A stretch of 64,000 bases of DNA from Aselliscus stoliczkanus (Eukaryota > Chordata > Mammalia > Chiroptera > Hipposideridae), in assembly GCA_033961575.1 (NCBI GenBank), contig CM066737.1:51870771-51934770 (forward strand), read 5' to 3'. Below are positions 12,107-24,272 of the stretch, one piece after another; position 1 is the first letter of the stretch, and every line of letters begins with the position of its first letter. The translations under genes were made by a program, and so were the position numbers. The notes beneath the pieces were generated by a model. It saw only the letters and a program-made list of their open reading frames with translations, was not told the DNA's origin and did no database searches.

Positions 12107-12599
12107 GGAGCCAGCCGAGTGGCACAGTTGGTTAAGAGCTCACGCTCTAAGCAACAGGGTTGCTGGTTTGATTTCCACATGGGCCAGTGAGTTGCGTCTG
12201 AGCTGAGCTGCCGCTGAGCTGGTGAAAGCATACGCTCTTAGCAGCAAGGTTGCCAGTTCAACACCCATATGGGATGGTGGGTTGCGCCACCTCCCCCCAC
12301 CAGCAACTAAGTTTGAACACGGCACCTTGAGCCGAGCAGCCTTGAGATGCCGTAGGGTGGCTGGATGATTCAGTGTGCAACAAGGTTGCCGGCTCGACTT
12401 CAGCATGGCATGGTGGGCTATGCTCCCCTCTCCCCCACAACTAGATTGAAAGCGGTGACGGGGCTTAGAGCTGAGCTTGTGCTCTCCACAACTAAGATTG
12501 AAGGACAACTACTTGACTTGGAGCTGATGGGTCCTGGAAAAACACAATGTTTGCCTTCTCTAGTTACCCAACACAAGATTTTAATAAAAATCTTAAAAA
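12107..12599 (+). mobile_element. Composite SINE (three tRNA-like units plus tail)
   Basis: About 490 bp. Unit 1 12107-12200, unit 2 about 12215-12275, unit 3 about 12355-12420, then the tail gacttggagctgatgggtcc and an A-rich end. Duplication aaaagattgg on both sides. It is the longest composite copy in the window. Confidence 0.87.
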
Positions 12600-12609
12600 A
12601 AAAGATTGG

Positions 12610-13400
12610 CAAAGAGATAAAATGTTGATTGTCAATCTTAGGTTTTGGATTATATAGGTTTTCACTGTACAATTCTTTTAATTTTCCTGTGTATTTGAAA
12701 AGTTTCACAATAAGGTGTTTAAAAAACTATACTGAGACACCTACTTAGTTCTACCAGGTTGGAAAAAAAATCCAAGAATTTGTAACATACTCATTTATCA
12801 AGGTTGTGGAGAATCAAGCACACTCATACTTTGCTGCTGGGAGTGTAAAATGGTGCAGATGGAGAGGAAGATAACCATATCTACAGATGCATTTACCCTT
12901 CAATTCAAAAAATTCCCATTTATTACTCTATTAAACCTTACTCATGTGAAATAAGGTTATTCACTGTGTTACTATTTCTGATAAGAAAAAGTATCAAAAA
13001 ACCCAATATAGCAACTATCAACTAGTAAAATAAACTATGGTATACCCAAGCAATTCAACATTAGTCAGCTATTCTTAAAAATATCAAGATCTCTATGTAC
13101 TGATAGACTCATCTCTAGAATATAATTTAAGTGAAATATGGTAAAGTGCAAAATGTCAAACAAAAGGTAGTATACTATCTTTTGAGAAAGGTATGAAATA
13201 AAAAATATATATTCTATTGGCTTGTATTTGTACAAAGGAACACTAGAAGGATAAATAAGTAACTAAAAATGACTGCATATGGGATGGGAAGGAACAGAGT
13301 GGATGGAGAGGTGGTAAAAGAAAGACATCTCCGTGTTACTTTTACACATATTTGATTGTATTATCTATTCAATGAAATAAAAAAATATCAATGGATAATG
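12610..13400 (+). mobile_element. Old L1 fragments
   Basis: Two diverged sense pieces: an L1M-type 3' end (about 12610-12725, ending ttcacaataaggtg) and ORF2 C-terminus plus 3' UTR (about 12725-13400) ending in a 10-nt A-run. Confidence 0.55.
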
Positions 13401-13533
13401 AAAAAAAAAAACAGTAACAGAGTGGCAGCACCAAGTTTCCAGTTAATTGGACTTATCATCCATAAACTTTTCCAACAGTTTCAATATCTATAATAGTTAA
13501 AAGCAAATTGAGAAGTAGCAGCAGCTTCCATAC

Positions 13534-13684
13534 CTTTTGTTCCAGGTAGCCCATCAAAGCCAGTGCGTCCTGGAGGACCTGGAGGTCCTGGGAAACCTCG
13601 ATCTCCTTTTGGACCAAGTGTTCCTTTGAAACCTGGGAGTCCTGGAGGCCCAGGTGGCCCAGGGAGCCCAAATCCTGGTTCTCC
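13534..13684 (-). CDS. COL4A5: COL4A5 exon 29
   Basis: 151 nt, phase 0 to 1, reading [34 protein letters not shown] and ending [10 protein letters not shown] with Gly split. It is the most 3' exon present; exon 30 is not found in the 13.5 kb of intron 29 to its left. Donor AAAG|GTATGG, acceptor tgcttaag. Confidence 0.95.
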
Positions 13685-14475
13685 CTTAAGCATACACATG
13701 ACAAAACACAGCAAAACCTTTCTTAGTATTGATTGCTTACCATAGAGAATTTAAAGCAGAAAACACAAGGTAATATTTTCCCCCATGGGTGAGGGTGTAG
13801 GGTAATTAAAAGAAAAGTAATTGGTATGCTGGAAAGAACATCTGGAAGGATGGGAAACAAGGCTTAATAAATTAAATGGGTTGGACTGGTTTCAGGATAA
13901 GAAAGATAACTGAGACATCAGGAGATGAAAGAACACTGTGAGGAAATGTGATTACAGACTAAGTATTAGATGATTATTTTTAGTTCGACTAAGTATGGTT
14001 ATGGCATTGTGGTTTTTGTACATAATGTATATTTAGGGAAGAATACTTCAGTATTTATAAGTGAAATGACATGATTTCGAGATTTGGGTTAAAATACTTC
14101 AGCAAAGAGAAAAGAAATAGATGAAGCAAATATGATAAAATCCCGATAATTTGCAATCTGAGTGATGGATATATGAAAGTTCACTGTATTATTCCTTTTA
14201 TGTTTGTGTTCATTTGTAAAGGTTCATAATAAAATAAAAACCATTAATTAATAAAGAAGTGGTTTCTGATGACAGCTGGAGTCATGGTCACTTGTTTTTC
14301 CCATGGGAAAAAAAGTAGTAATGATGAAAACACAGGAAATTTAAACTAATTAAATACAGAGAAAACACAGGGACAGTCATGAAAATTATATACCACGGCA
14401 GTGTGCTGAAGGTTCACTGAGGAAAATCTTAAATTTATCTAAGATACAATAAAAGGAATGGAAAGAAACTCAAAC

Positions 14476-14510
<35 letters not shown>

Positions 14511-14931
14511 GTTAATAGTGATTATTATTATTATCATTATGAGTTAATAGTAATTAATGTTTTGGGGATAGAATTGGGACAGAGGGACAGAATGGGAAGT
14601 TCTTGACATGATTTTCAACATCATTTCAACCAATCGTCACACACAGGCATGGAGAGAGATTAAATGGAATGGTGATATTACTGAGAAGCACAGGAGGAGC
14701 CCATGATTGCATTCTTTCATCTATAACCTCTCATCTCATCAAATAATTGGTCACTTTAAAATGGGTTCAGAAACTACTAAAGACTGTTTTGAGTTAAAGT
14801 TTTTAAATGAATATATAATCAGTTAATTTTATTTATATAGTGAATGATAGCTAAGTCAAAATAGAGAGCTAGGGCTAAGGAAGGTAGGGGAAATAGGAAA
14901 GGGAGAAAGACTAAATGAAAATGTCCCAGAC
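13685..14931. other. Intron 28
   Basis: Mostly unassigned. An L1M-like 3' end occupies about 14110-14245. The (ATT)n run is listed separately. Confidence 0.6.
14476..14540. repeat. (ATT)n microsatellite
   Basis: About eleven uninterrupted ATT units at 14476-14510, a gap, then four to five more. Confidence 0.95.
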
Positions 14932-15029
14932 CTTCAGTCCTGGAAGGCCTGGTGGCCCAGGAGGGCCTTCTAGGCCCATTCTTCCAGGTGTCCCAGGTAC
15001 TCCCGGAGGTCCTGGAATTCCAGGAAAAC
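14932..15029 (-). CDS. COL4A5: COL4A5 exon 28
   Basis: 98 nt, phase 1 to 0, reading (G)[18 protein letters not shown] and ending GPPGLPGLK. The donor AAG|GTCTGG departs from consensus at +3 and +4. Acceptor cattttacag. The last triplet GLK differs from the GPK I recall in human. Confidence 0.94.
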
Positions 15030-15457
15030 CTGTAAAATGAAAAGTCAGTTTTAAATCTCCAAATAGAAGATTATTTATGGAAGATACCCAAACACCCAAA
15101 CCCACATTTTCACCCTATCCAATCATGCCTAGTGACTACAGTAAGATATTAAAGCCACAATATTTTAGATGACTTCTTAGGATCAAGCCTTACAAATACT
15201 TGATATTCCCTCTCAATCATCTTATGGTCCTATCATTTTCATATAGGGCTAATGTGTGTGGAAGCTAAACTCTTCTAAAGAAAATGAGAGCTATTACTCA
15301 TGAGATAAAACTGAACATATGGAATGAATCTCACACAAGAACAGAAAATCTTTTCTTCTTCTTACATCTGGATATAATATAATAAAAGGCCTAACATATA
15401 ATTCTGGAAATTAGCTAAAAACAATTGCAGATATTACATACATACTATATACGAGTA

Positions 15458-16077
15458 CAAGGTGTGATCAAAAGCTATGGTGAATGCTGCTGCCAAGTGC
15501 CATCCAACAGAAAGGCAGGGATCTTCAGTACGGGAAGCAGTTCGACAAACCTTAGTAACAGTGTGTGACAAGTTTCAACTTGTTTGGTGCAGTCAGTAGG
15601 ATGTGAGCCACAGCTGAGAGAAAGTGTTTTAAACTACGCCATGAATCATGGATCACGAACAATGCATTAACATGAAAAGGGCAAACGGTTTCATCCTCCA
15701 TCATGACAACATTCTGTGCCACACATCACTTCTCGAATATGGAAATTTCTGCCAAATAAAAACATTACCACGTGTTCTCATCCACCTTATTCACTGGATC
15801 TAGCACTGTGTGGCTTTTGGCTCTTCCCCAAAGTCAAAATGACCATGAAAGATAAACATTTTGCATCGATTCAGGACATCGAGGCAGCCACAACACCACA
15901 ACTAATGACACTCACGAAAGAGGACTTCCAGAACTGCTTCAGAAAGTGGCAAGAATGATGGGTAAGTGTGTTCAAAGCAAGGGGGAGTGTTTTGAGTGGG
16001 ATTAAGGCAATGTGTCTTTTACTGTAATATATTTTTTTTCAATTTAAACATTCAACATATTGTTTGATCACACCTCA
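15458..16077 (+). mobile_element. Internally deleted mariner transposon
   Basis: 620 bp between TA dinucleotides (15456-15457, 16078-16079) with inverted ends caaggtgtgatcaaa / tgaggtgtgatcaaa. The remaining frame 15716-15958 (80 codons) reads like the C-terminal half of a mariner transposase: HPPYSLDLALCGFWLFPKVK corresponds to the YSPDLAPxDFWLF motif bearing the third catalytic Asp, here lost (Cys-Gly). N-terminal DNA-binding part is largely missing. Lies in intron 27. Confidence 0.85.
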
Positions 16078-16645
16078 TACACATAAAATCAAATCTGACT
16101 CTTTTGAAGTCATTTAGTATAAATGAGTAAGGCCATGTTTAGCACCATTCTCACACCAATGCACACTCTTGCCATTCATGAGAATAAATTTTGTGAGAAA
16201 TAAAGCAGAATCAAAGCAACAGCTTTTAAAAATTTCAGTAAATCAAGAGACTATGATTTAGGATAAAACATTATTTGAATATATGTGTGCAATAAATCTG
16301 TTTAATACAATCCATTCTTTTAACAAGTATCTACTGAGTGCTTACTATGTTCCAGGAATTGTTCTAAGCCCTGAAAATACAACAGTGAACACAAAAGGCA
16401 ATTACTGTGATTTTTAAAGCTTATATATCATTTTTGTGTATCTATGGTTTAGATACTTTCTTGTCTGGACTATTTTAGATAAAGACAATTAAATTATAGG
16501 TGCATGCGTGCTGTGACTTTTCATTTATATTTTTATACTACATAGAAAATAGGTACAATTAATATATTTTATTTGTTGAGTGAACTATATCAAAGAATAA
16601 TGTCATACTGACCAGCTAATATAACCTGCCCACTGTCCAGCCCTA

Positions 16646-16847
<202 letters not shown>

Positions 16848-16940
16848 CTGGAAGACCTACTTCACCATCTCTCCCAGGGATACCAGGTAGGCCAGGCTTC
16901 CCTGGCTGGGTTATGGTCTGACCAGGGTCACCTTTAGGAC
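16848..16940 (-). CDS. COL4A5: COL4A5 exon 26
   Basis: 93 nt, phase 1 to 1, reading (G)[19 protein letters not shown] and ending [14 protein letters not shown] is an interruption. Donor CCAG|GTATGC, acceptor gttcttag. It is separated from exon 27 by a 92-bp intron. Confidence 0.95.
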
Positions 16941-17259
16941 CTAAGAACAAAAGGGAATCAATAGTGAATATGTGTTCACTTGACTAAAGATCTCTTTAAA
17001 TTAAAAACCAAAAAAATATGTAATCTTTTGAAAATGCAAACTAATACAAATTAACAACAAAAATAATCCCATATTATATATTCAAGGAAGATACCAAACA
17101 AAAACAATGCAATTTCAAAAAGAAAAAGTAGATGATAGCTTTAAGAGCTTCCTTGATTAAAGATGGATTTATATAAAATAACATTTTAAAATGTAGGTCA
17201 AAAGAATCTAAAAAACTCAAACTCTAGTAAATCTAGTAAATAACTAATGGTACCTTAAG

Positions 17260-18660
17260 GTTTTATGTGTGCAAAGTCTAAGTATACCCACTTCTCATTA
17301 ATTGAAATAGGGAGTTTAAATAGACTCAGGGCAAAGAATTTCTTAAATATGACCAAAAAAACCACTAACCATGACAGAAAAGAATGATGAATTTGACTAC
17401 ATTCAAACTGATTTCTGTTCATTAAAGACAACATCAGAGAGTAAAAATGGCAAGCCACAGTGAGAGAACATTTTGCAAAATAAATAGCTAACAAAGAACT
17501 AGTGCACAAAACATATATAACGTACATATGTGTATAACAGATATACACTCTTCAAAATCAATAAGAAAAAGAAACAGTACAATAGAAAAAAATGGTCAAA
17601 ACACTTGAATAGGCATTTCATGAAAGGAAATTCAAGTGGTCAATAAACATACAAAGATACTAAACTCTAATGTAATCAGAGAGCTGCAAAATAAAACTGT
17701 CATGAGATATATCACACTCAACAGATTGGCAAAAATATAAGTCTGATAATACAAAATGCTTATGAGGATGCAGAGCAATAAGAAATCTCCAATACTGATG
17801 GTGGGAGTATAAATTGGACCAATTGCTCTGGAGAGTTTGGAATTATCTAGAAAGCTTAAGATGCATTTATGCTATGCCTTGGAAATGTTAATCTTAAATC
17901 TATAACCTAGGCCAAGGGCTGGCAAACTTTTTTCTGTAAAGGACCAGACAGTAAATACTTTGGGTCTTGTGATCCATGTGGCCTCTCTGACAACTATTCA
18001 ACTCTGTGGTTATAGTGCAAAAGCAACTACAGACAATAGAGAATGGGAGCGGATGTGTTCAAATGAAAGTTTCCTTTATGACAATTGGTAAGCCAGTTTT
18101 AATCCATGGGCTGCAGTTTGCTGATCTTTGACCCAGAGATGTGCATGTACATGTACACCAGGCGATATATGAATGTACATAGATGCATTATTCATAATAG
18201 GTCTGAACTATAAAATACCCAATTGTCCATTAGTAATAAAATGGATAAATCAACTGTGATACACACACATAAGGATACTAAATAGCAATGAAACTGAATA
18301 TACTATAGCTATATGCAAAGTTAACATAAAGAATACTTACATGGTGATTGCATTAATATGAAGTTCAAAAAGAAGCTTAATTAAAGTACTTTGTTTGGGA
18401 ATGCTTATCTCGGTGATAACACTAGGGGGTAAGGGAAAGGAAATTATGCCAAAATCAGAACATTGTTTGCTCTTGGAGAAATGGAATGGGATTATGGTCA
18501 GGAAAGAGCAGAAAGGAGGATGGAGGTTTCTAGGATGCTGGCAGTGCTCTGTTTCTTAATGTGTGTCGGAGTTACATGTGTGTTTCCAACATAATTATTT
18601 GTTTAATGAAGCATTATGTATCATGTACTTCAAAACAACAACAATGAAGATATTCAGAAA
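17260..18660 (+). mobile_element. Old L1 fragment in intron 25
   Basis: Diverged sense ORF2 C-terminal and 3' UTR sequence, ending near aaaaaaattaaagag. A hAT-like element is inserted at 17909-18133. Confidence 0.65.
17909..18133 (+). mobile_element. hAT-type MER-like element
   Basis: gggctggcaaacttttttct, aggaccagacagtaaatact and the end gggctgcagtttgctgatct match a common ancient non-autonomous hAT element. Nested in L1. Confidence 0.7.
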
Positions 18661-18768
18661 AAAAATTAAAGAGAAACCCCAACCCTTAAGAAAACACATC
18701 TATTGTGTTCCCTTCCTAAGGAACTCTGAAAAGGCCAAATATAAATGTCCAGGGAAATAATTCTCTCA

Positions 18769-19117
<349 letters not shown>

Positions 19118-19771
19118 TAGATATAATAGCTCTCTGTAGGTTGGTATTTCTGAATACAACTAGAGAAATTATATAGCCATAAAGAGCTCTTCTTAAAAGC
19201 TCTGTGTTATTATGGGATGGTACATGTGATCACTCCCCTTGGTCATTCATTCTTTCAACAAATATGGTGCTTGTGATACAAAGAATAAAAATAGACAAAC
19301 AAACTTTGCCTTCATTAAGTTTATATTATAGTATAAGTTAAGAAGTTTATAGTCTAGCTTATATTTTATGTATCACTTCTCACCTAAATATCCTGGGTTG
19401 TATGTTGTACACAAAAAGACACTGTTCATGTATGTTCAATCTTTAGGCTCCGTGGCACATTTAACATGGCCATCTACTCACACTAATCTGTAAGTTTACT
19501 ATATTTAAACACCAAATTAGACTTCTGCTGTATGTCTAAATAAACCCAGAAAAGGATATTTGGGATAATAGAAGGGGAACCAAAAGCATCTTAACCTCCT
19601 GCCCAGCTATTCATAGCCAATATTACTCAATATAGTAATGTGTTAAAGAGAAGGAATTTATAAAACAACTGTGAGAAAAGAGTGGTAAAAAAAACCTACA
19701 TAGTCAATAACAATATCCCATGTCTATATATTAATCACATTCTTTTAAGCATTGATTTGGTGTTCATCTCA

Positions 19772-20074
<303 letters not shown>

Positions 20075-20299
20075 CTAACACTTTCCTCTCTCCAGTTCAT
20101 CCTATCAACCCACCCAGTAATATTTAGTATACAAAGCTATGAATCAAGTGAGCAATGTGGGTCAAGGAGAGTCAAGTAATCAAATAAATCACAGTTTAAT
20201 AGAAAAGCTAAATTTCTTTTATATATGTCCACAAGTGAAAATCAAAGAGAAAATGGCTTCCTTCTACTTCCTTTGTTCTATAATATACTCAAAACTTAC

Positions 20300-20370
20300 T
20301 GTTAATCCTTTGGGACCAGTTGCACCAGTGTGTCCTTTTTCACCCTTCTGTCCAGGGAAACCAGGAGATC
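20300..20370 (-). CDS. COL4A5: COL4A5 exon 23
   Basis: 71 nt, phase 1 to 0, encoding (G)[19 protein letters not shown] and then KGLT. Thr ends the exon where I recall Pro in human. The acceptor is unusual: the last 26 intron nucleotides are an alternating purine-pyrimidine stretch rather than a polypyrimidine tract, and before that lies a (TATC)n microsatellite. Donor GTAAGT. Confidence 0.94.
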
Positions 20371-20396
20371 CTAATGAGTGTGTGCACACACACGCA

Positions 20397-20439
<43 letters not shown>
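20397..20439. repeat. (GATA)n microsatellite
   Basis: Almost eleven perfect tetranucleotide units; (TATC)n on the gene strand, ending 26 nt before exon 23. Confidence 0.96.
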
Positions 20440-20440
<1 letters not shown>

Positions 20441-20516
20441 AATAAAATATTGTGAACTTTGAGCTTGAGCCAGTGACAAACCATGTAAAAATTATCAAGT
20501 CAAGAAGTCAAGTTTT

Positions 20517-20633
20517 GGGCCGGCCGAGTGGCACGGTGGTTAAGTGCTGGCTTGGGAAGTCAGCGGCCCCGGTTCGGGTCCCACATACGAGGGTCAGTGA
20601 CACTGCCCTCAAAAAAAAAAAATAAAATAAAAA
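20517..20633 (+). mobile_element. tRNA-derived SINE
   Basis: Near-consensus copy with 15-bp duplication aagaagtcaagtttt (20502-20516, 20634-20648). In intron 22. Confidence 0.94.
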
Positions 20634-21026
20634 AAGAAGTCAAGTTTTAAAAGAACTCCATTAAATCCCATTTAACAATTCACATTTTTATTTTCCAATT
20701 TTATGCTCTCAAAATGAGGAAATCATCCTTTCTTCTAGGTAAATCTAACATTTCATGTTACACACAATACTGTGTCTTTAGGTATTTCCAATTCCAAAGC
20801 CTGTCAAGAGCTCACAGCTATCAAGTATACGCACAGAGGTGCACGGGCTCATTTATCCCGTTGCCAAGAGAAGGAGATAAGGACCAAGTCTGTATATCTT
20901 TCTTTGTTCTGACTTAAACGATTTTCCTAGAGCCTTACACCAGTCTTTTCTTTGGTTTGTAACTCCCTAAAATTTGGTTTATAAGAAACATTTGGTACTC
21001 AAAGACTAGAGAAAATATTACTAAAT

Positions 21027-21199
21027 CAGTCATTCCCAAAGAGGGTCCCTGAACCAGCCACATCAGCATAACCTGAGTACTAGTTAGAAATGCTAATTCT
21101 TGGCCCCTCACCTCAGATTTATTTAATCAGAAACTCTGCAGATGGGACACAGCAATCTGGGTTTTAATACAAGCTCTCCCAAGTTTGAGAACTAGACTG
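21027..21199 (+). mobile_element. MER5A-like hAT element
   Basis: Matches the MER5A pattern: a gtggtccc-like start, acatcagcataacctgagta, tttaatcagaaactctgcag and a gtttgagaacta end. Confidence 0.8.
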
Positions 21200-21887
21200 C
21201 AGGAACAAGAATAGATTATTAACTTCCAGTGGCAGCTATAAGACTTACTAAACATCTATTTCCAAGTGCCAAATGAATTGGTTTCCTTGGCAGACACACT
21301 GGACAGAAAAGTTGAAAGATCTGGTGTCTATTGTCAGCCCTAAAACAGACATAGAGTGTGATTTCAAGGGAATATAATATTGTGATATACCAAGAGGCAG
21401 CTGAATAAAAGACTAATGAGTCTGATGGATATCGAATATGGTTTTAATTCGAAACAGGAAGGAGAAGTTATATATAAAACGGAAATATTGGCAGTTGGTT
21501 ACCAAACTCCAGTAGAAGCCCCATTCCTTAATGACAACGTGTAATATATCCCCAATGATTAAAAGCTTTGCCACTGGAAACAACACTAAGGGGCCAGGCA
21601 TTATGAAATTTTTCCTCAATTTTTTTGAAGGAAGAAGTCTAACTCTAAGTTATTTTCCTCACTTTATAATACATAGGGAAGATATTTTTCCTGGAATAAT
21701 ATTGTCAAAATGCTTTAATAGAAAATGTTGGCAGCTTCAGGTATTAGAAAGAACATAATTTATTTCACAGCAGATAGAGGCATTTCAAATTTAATTATTT
21801 ATTGATATGATTGACTAGCTATAAAATGAGAAACTAGCATTATTCTATAACTATAAACTCACTAAAGTCTAGCCAACAAATACTTTA

Positions 21888-22019
<132 letters not shown>

Positions 22020-22139
22020 TCATAGTAAAAATAAATTTTCATTTTCTACTTTCTTTAGATAGATCCTAAAGAAGTTAGCCTCAAGGGACAACATTCCTAA
22101 CTAACAGTGAGTGTAGTTAGGGAAGCCTATGTCTAGAAT

Positions 22140-22310
22140 CAATTAATTTGATTACTAATTACTGAATGCCTACTGTTTGCCAAGCACTGTTCTAGGTGTT
22201 AGTGATTCACTGGTAAACAAATCAGACAAAAATCCATGCCTTTGCAGCGCTCACATTCTATCAGTGGAACGGTATAATAAACAATGAAGTTAACAAATTA
22301 TTAAATTGTG
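22140..22310 (+). repeat. Ancient mammalian repeat fragment
   Basis: tgcctactgtttgccaagca followed by a cactgttctagg phrase is a widespread old mammalian repeat; a related piece sits at about 16310-16400. Family not named. Confidence 0.5.
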
Positions 22311-22335
22311 TATATATATATATATATATATATAT
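22311..22335. repeat. (TA)n run
   Basis: Twelve TA units in intron 21. Confidence 0.95.
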
Positions 22336-22396
22336 AGTGCCAACAATATGCATACACATTTTAAGGAAGGAAAACTATATTAAAATTGTAATACTC

Positions 22397-22537
22397 GGGC
22401 CGGCTGAGTGGCGTGGTGGTGAAGTGCTGGCTTGGGAAGCCAGCGGCCCCAGTTCGGGTCCCACATATGAGGGCCAGTGACACTGCCCTCAAAAATAAAA
22501 AAAAAATAATAATAAAATGTCATTTCAAAAAAAAAAA
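22397..22537 (+). mobile_element. tRNA-derived SINE
   Basis: Sense copy with two A-rich tracts at its 3' side; imperfect duplication aattgtaatactc / atttgtaacactc. Confidence 0.88.
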
Positions 22538-22598
22538 TTTGTAACACTCAATATATACCAATAACAAAAGGTGAATACAAGTCACATTTGACTTCTGC

Positions 22599-22718
22599 AA
22601 TTACAAGAGGTGCTCAAAGTGGTTACCATCAACATCCAGACACTTCTGATTACGTCGAACTACTGCTTGAGCAATGTTGACCAAAGTGTCCACTTGTACA
22701 CATTTTTTGGCAACCCTA
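22599..22718 (-). mobile_element. Tc1/mariner-type transposase remnant
   Basis: Minus strand reads VRRNQKCLDVDGNHFEHLL then stop, the C-terminal motif (C-x-x-x-G-G/N-HFEHLL) common in Tc1/mariner-like transposases. Its outer end ctagggttgccaaaaaa looks like a terminal repeat next to TA. Rest of the element is absent. Confidence 0.6.
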
Positions 22719-22719
22719 G

Positions 22720-22722
<3 letters not shown>

Positions 22723-22762
<40 letters not shown>

Positions 22763-22776
22763 ATACACACACACAT
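22723..22776. repeat. (AC)n microsatellite
   Basis: Long AC run with two interruptions (aaac, cata). Confidence 0.95.
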
Positions 22777-22839
22777 CAATATCAAAAGGAGTTATGTCTG
22801 TAAATAAAATTATACAGCTGGGTAAATGCAATTGGATAT

Positions 22840-23890
22840 ACTAAGGATGGGTAGCAGGTTGCAATTTTATATAGAGTGATCAGGATAGACGTCATTGAGA
22901 AGATGATATATAATTTTAAAAAACTTGAAGGACAGGGCATGTGAACAATAATGTAGAGTATTCCAGGCAAAAAGAATTGCCATGTTTGGCATGAAGAAGT
23001 GATATCAAGGAGACCAAATTTCTGGAATAGAGTGAGAAAGGGGAACTAGATCAGACAGTTAACAGGTTATAACAAATGGTATATCATAAAGCGTCACAGT
23101 GGCAACTTTAAATACAGTGGCTTTTTATTTAGTAGAAGAACTTAAACAGAAAAGCAACATAACATAACTTAAGTTTTAAAAGGATGACTCTGGCTGCTAT
23201 GTTAAGAATAGAATCTAAGTACAAGGATGGAAATAAGAACCACTAAAGTGGCTACTGCTGCAATGATCTAAGAGAGATGAGAGCTCATTCCAGAGTGACA
23301 GCAATGAACATGATGAGAACTAGTTAGGTTCTGAACATATTTTAAAGTAAAACCACTGAGATTTTTCCATGGATCACATATGGAATATAAAAGAAAAGGA
23401 GAATCAAGGATGACTCCAAAGATTTTAGATTGAACAACCAGTAGTATGGGGGCTTGCTATTAAGTAAGAAGAGAAAGATTTTACTGGAAAAATTATAAGG
23501 GAGGAGGTAGTAGAGATAGGATTTCAAGTTGAACAGGGTATGAAGTTCAAAATGTTAAGTAGACAGTTGGATACACTAATCTAGAGGAAAACACTTACAT
23601 CTGGACAGGAGACATAAATTTGGAAGTCACTGGCAAGTAAATGGTGTTTGAAGCAATTAAACCTAATGAATGAATATAGAATACAAGAGAAGAGGAACAA
23701 GGACTGAACTCTGGGGCATTCCAAAGTTAAAAGTTGGTCAGATAATTCTAAAATCCATATGTAAATACAAGGCAAGCCAAGACTTATTACAGAACTACAA
23801 TAATTTAGAGAGTTTAGCATTGGTGAAAGGAGAAAAATACAGAACAATGGAACAAAGCAGAGAGGTTATAAACAGATTCACACATATACA
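22840..23890 (+). repeat. Ancient dispersed repeat, copy 1
   Basis: Phrases such as aggatgactctggctgctat and aaggatgactccaaagattt, tagacagttggatacactaa recur, with divergence, at about 55760-56720. It looks like an old mammal-wide element without A-tail or open frame; family not assigned. Confidence 0.5.
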
Positions 23891-23894
23891 GTCA

Positions 23895-24058
23895 TAAGGT
23901 TTACAACAAAAGTGTTAATGCAATTCAGTGGGAAAAATGGTGGTCTTTTGTACTATGAACCAATGCATATCTGTATGAAAGAAAATGATCTCTGATCCCT
24001 GCTTCAAACTATATACAAAAATTAAGTGAATATAAATCAAAGATCAAAATGTGAAAGG
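23895..24058 (+). mobile_element. Old L1 ORF2 fragment
   Basis: Sense sequence similar to the L1 segment around aatggtgctgg...atatacaaaaattaa. It ends where the younger L1 begins. Confidence 0.5.
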
Positions 24059-24137
24059 TAGTGTCATCAGAAACATGGCAGTGTGAGGGGTGCTCCTTGA
24101 TATCTCCCCTGGAAATTACAACAAAATGAACAGCTAG

Positions 24138-24272
24138 GTTTCAGGTGTACAATTCTGTAATACATCATCTATGTATCACATTGTGTGTTCATCACCCAGA
24201 GTTAGCTCTCCTTCCATCACTATATATTTGATACCTTTTACCTACAGTCACCCCAATAAACTAATTTAAAAA
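24138..24272 (+). mobile_element. Short L1 3' end with 5' inversion
   Basis: The first ~105 nt are antisense L1 3' UTR (ggtttcaggtgtacaattct), the last ~30 are sense 3' end (tcaccccaataaacta) with A-run. Flanked by aaatgaacagcta duplication. Textbook twin-priming product. Confidence 0.8.

Noticed and set aside
12140..12508. 122-codon minus-strand frame
   Set aside because: Lies wholly within the composite SINE at 12107-12599.
13481..13714. Single collagen-like frame as a small gene
   Set aside because: It is exon 29 read through its flanking introns; splice sites bound the Gly-X-Y part.
13563..13745. Plus-strand Gly/Pro-rich frame opposite exon 29
   Set aside because: Antisense shadow: Gly-Pro-Pro codons give Gly/Pro-rich text on both strands.
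22723..22776. Spaced repeats as a CRISPR array
   Set aside because: It is an ordinary AC microsatellite in a vertebrate intron; no spacer structure.
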